Source: Bacteroidota bacterium (GTDB lineage: Bacteria > Bacteroidota > Ignavibacteria > Ignavibacteriales > Ignavibacteriaceae). From it: a DNA stretch of 6,677 nt. This document shows positions 5,284 through 6,677 of this stretch, piece after piece. The position numbers and the translations under genes were made by a program. The stretch is from positions 1 through 6,677 of the forward strand of contig JAJYCM010000150.1 of assembly GCA_021778375.1 (NCBI GenBank), in the 5' to 3' direction. Every line of letters starts with the position of its first letter. Within the stretch, counting starts at the first letter, position 1. A model generated the notes under the pieces. It had not been told where the DNA came from. It ran no database searches and worked only from the letters and a program-made list of their open reading frames with translations.

Positions 5284-6677
5284 TTACTTTAGTAATATCA
5301 TTTTTTTGGTTGCAGTATTTCTGCCTTCACTTAACTTATAGATATAAATTCCGGATGGCAAATTTGCTGAATTAAAGTAGACCTTATGCTCTCCAGCAGT
5401 TATCATTCCTTGCACAAGATGTGCGACTATCCTTCCTAATAAATCATAGACGACTAAATCAGTAATACCGGTTTCTTTAGCCGAGAAAATTATTGTGGTG
5501 CTTGGGTTAAAAGGATTAGGATAATTTTGGTACAAATTAAAATCCGTCGGAGAAACATTTTGTGTTTCACTGACGCCTGTAAAAATTCCACTTTCAAAAG
5601 CGCCGAGATCGGGAGCTTTTCCGTTAAAAGGAATTCCAACATTAACGCCGGCATCAACTAAGGAACTATTTGGATTCAGTCTTAAAAAATTCGTTGCAGG
5701 CAGAGTCCCATCTGCTAATCTTTGAACCCGGGCTAATGAGGTATCGAGACTAATAAAATCAGTATCGCTGACTCTGAAGTTTTGCCAACTATTAGCTTGA
5801 AGGACGCAGGCGCTGTTTAATTTTGCATCCCCTCCGCTGCCGGCTGATGTATTCCATCCTCCCGCATAAGAAATATTATTTTTCAATGTATCTTCACCGT
5901 TGCCGGCCGCAGGCGCAGTTGGAAATGAGAAGTTATAAGTTCCGTTCCTAAATGAAGTGCAATTATAAAGCGTTACTCCTGCCGTATTATTATTTTGATC
6001 AAAACCTTTAACAACATTATCAAATGAAACACAATTTGTTACGTGATGAGGACCCGGGACAAAATTTCCGCCAAGTTTGAAGCCATTTCCATTGCCAGTA
6101 AAGTTTGGAATATTCCAAAGATTATAACCATTATGGAAAGCCCAGCAGCTGTCAAAGACCACTTGATAGGAAGTTTGATAACAATCATATCCATCATCAG
6201 CGTTATCAAACACACGGCAGCCTCTAATAACATTTCCCGGACCAGCATTTAACTTTACATCAATTCCATCTGCATTTTGCCCCCCTGATGCAGGATCATT
6301 ATTGTCATAAGCATCGCAGTTGTATATATAATTATTGCTGCCGCCGTTGCTTATTTGTAGTCCTGTATCCTTGTTATTATAGATTTGACAATTTTCAATA
6401 ATATTATTTCCTCCGGTAATATAAACACCATTATCACCGGCGTTTCTTATTACAAGCCCTTTTAAGTAACAGAAATTTACAGAAATGGAAACTCCACGCG
6501 AAGAGGAACTGTACGATTCGCCGGAAAAATCAAGTATAGGATGTTCCCCGGGGTATGCCCAAAGTTTTATATACTTTCCTTGCGAACCGCTGCGGTTTAA
6601 TTTCAAGGTAGAGGAAAAATTGTAAATACCGTCCCTTAAATAAATCGTACTATCGGCATAAGCATAAGACAATGTTT
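5284..6677 (-). CDS. Secreted pectate lyase, polysaccharide lyase family 9, with T9SS type A sorting domain (N-terminus missing)
   Basis: The enzyme is predicted to cleave polygalacturonate by calcium-dependent beta-elimination outside the cell. The frame is open to the right edge, so the TTG codon at 6672 is probably internal; the signal peptide and the first strand lie beyond the window. Numbering from that codon, residues 9-50 (TIYLRDGIYNFSSTL, YIKLWAYPGEHP) match the entry to a PL9 right-handed beta-helix. The active site is clear: D135 in NADGIDVK, D159, D160 and D163 in NADDGYD, and K199 in NGFKLGG. In Dickeya Pel9A, as I recall, the calcium ligands are D209, D233, D234 and D237 and the base is K273. 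The spacings of 24, 1, 3 and 36 are identical here. Residues 318-360 (LADGTLP, PDLGAFE) are the usual PL9 end. Residues 378-462 form a T9SS sorting domain with YQNYPNPFNPSTT, DLLGR and LPSGIYIYKL. It heads the visible run, 119 bases before the transporter. Confidence 0.93.
   Translation of the reverse strand, partial: TLSYAYADSTIYLRDGIYNFSSTLKLNRSGSQGKYIKLWAYPGEHPILDFSGESYSSSSRGVSISVNFCYLKGLVIRNAGDNGVYITGGNNIIENCQIYNNKDTGLQISNGGSNNYIYNCDAYDNNDPASGGQNADGIDVKLNAGPGNVIRGCRVFDNADDGYDCYQTSYQVVFDSCWAFHNGYNLWNIPNFTGNGNGFKLGGNFVPGPHHVTNCVSFDNVVKGFDQNNNTAGVTLYNCTSFRNGTYNFSFPTAPAAGNGEDTLKNNISYAGGWNTSAGSGGDAKLNSACVLQANSWQNFRVSDTDFISLDTSLARVQRLADGTLPATNFLRLNPNSSLVDAGVNVGIPFNGKAPDLGAFESGIFTGVSETQNVSPTDFNLYQNYPNPFNPSTTIIFSAKETGITDLVVYDLLGRIVAHLVQGMITAGEHKVYFNSANLPSGIYIYKLSEGRNTATKKMILLK
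5287..5541 (-). other. T9SS type A C-terminal sorting domain of the pectate lyase
   Basis: The last 85 residues form a small beta-sandwich of the 'Por secretion system' type. Landmarks are YQNYPNPFNPSTT (381-393), VVYDLLGRIV (407-416), the AGEHKVYFN segment (426-434), LPSGIYIYKL (438-447) and the basic-hydrophobic end TKKMILLK (455-462). In FCB bacteria such tails direct proteins from the periplasm through the type IX machinery to the surface or medium. A missing N-terminal Sec signal is expected just upstream of the window. Confidence 0.92.
5944..6393 (-). repeat. Beta-helix coil repeat with a cysteine ladder in the pectate lyase
   Basis: A short motif, roughly N/G/S-C-x-x-aromatic-x-N, recurs six times: NCQIYNN (94), NCDAYDN (118), GCRVFDN (151), SCWAFHN (175), NCVSFDN (213) and NCTSFRN (237). 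The cysteines C95, C119, C152, C176, C214 and C238 are spaced 24, 33, 24, 38 and 24 residues apart. This is the expected period of one coil of a parallel beta-helix, with loops inserted at two turns. The cysteines would stack inside the helix and not form disulfides. The repeat is at protein level and is not a DNA repeat. Confidence 0.7.

Noticed and set aside
6039..6252. Two opposing open frames of 69 codons within the pectate lyase.
   Set aside because: They overlap the PL9 catalytic region in other frames and have no independent evidence.
1..6677. Search by eye for tRNA or rRNA genes, CRISPR arrays, insertion-sequence ends, and phage or toxin-antitoxin genes.
   Set aside because: Nothing was seen: coding sequence fills almost the entire window, and the four intergenic gaps are short and lack the expected structures.

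Overview
The window is AT-rich, gene-dense bacterial DNA. It holds the 3' part of one plus-strand gene followed by a convergent run of five minus-strand genes. The best clue to the organism is the C-terminus of the right-most protein, a type IX secretion (T9SS) sorting domain with the 'YQNYPNPFNPSTT' signature. Such tails occur in the Bacteroidota/Ignavibacteriota (FCB) group, and this wording is typical of Ignavibacteria- and Caldithrix-like lineages. A low-GC, Gram-negative FCB bacterium is therefore inferred. The glycosyltransferase family 9 fragment, from a family that builds LPS or surface glycans, agrees with a Gram-negative envelope.

Layout: positions 1-527 (+) hold the C-terminal half of a family 9 glycosyltransferase, cut by the left edge. 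Only 14 bases separate its stop from the stop of the convergent run. Read in the direction of transcription (right to left), the minus-strand run is: a family 9 pectate lyase with a T9SS tail (5284 to the right edge, N-terminus missing); an ExuT-like MFS transporter (3860-5164); a UxaE-type tagaturonate epimerase (2238-3803); KduI (1320-2153); and KduD (542-1303). The gaps are about 119, 56, 84 and 16 bases.

Taken together, the five minus-strand genes form a pectin/polygalacturonate module. The lyase, probably secreted to the cell surface, would cut polygalacturonate by beta-elimination. The MFS protein would bring uronate monomers across the inner membrane. KduI and KduD convert 5-keto-4-deoxyuronate (DKI), the product from unsaturated ends, to 2-keto-3-deoxygluconate (KDG). 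UxaE would epimerise tagaturonate, from saturated galacturonate ends, to fructuronate, so galacturonate carbon can join the glucuronate branch without UxaA. The enzymes needed to complete both branches (UxaC, a fructuronate reductase, UxuA, KdgK, KdgA, and an unsaturated uronyl hydrolase or oligogalacturonate lyase) are not in the window and presumably lie elsewhere.

I found no RNA genes, CRISPR array, insertion sequence or phage gene. The system is a recognisable catabolic module and not a new one. Its more interesting points are the epimerase route placed beside the DKI route, the T9SS-exported PL9 lyase whose catalytic spacing is conserved, and a few weak intergenic palindromes that could be regulatory.
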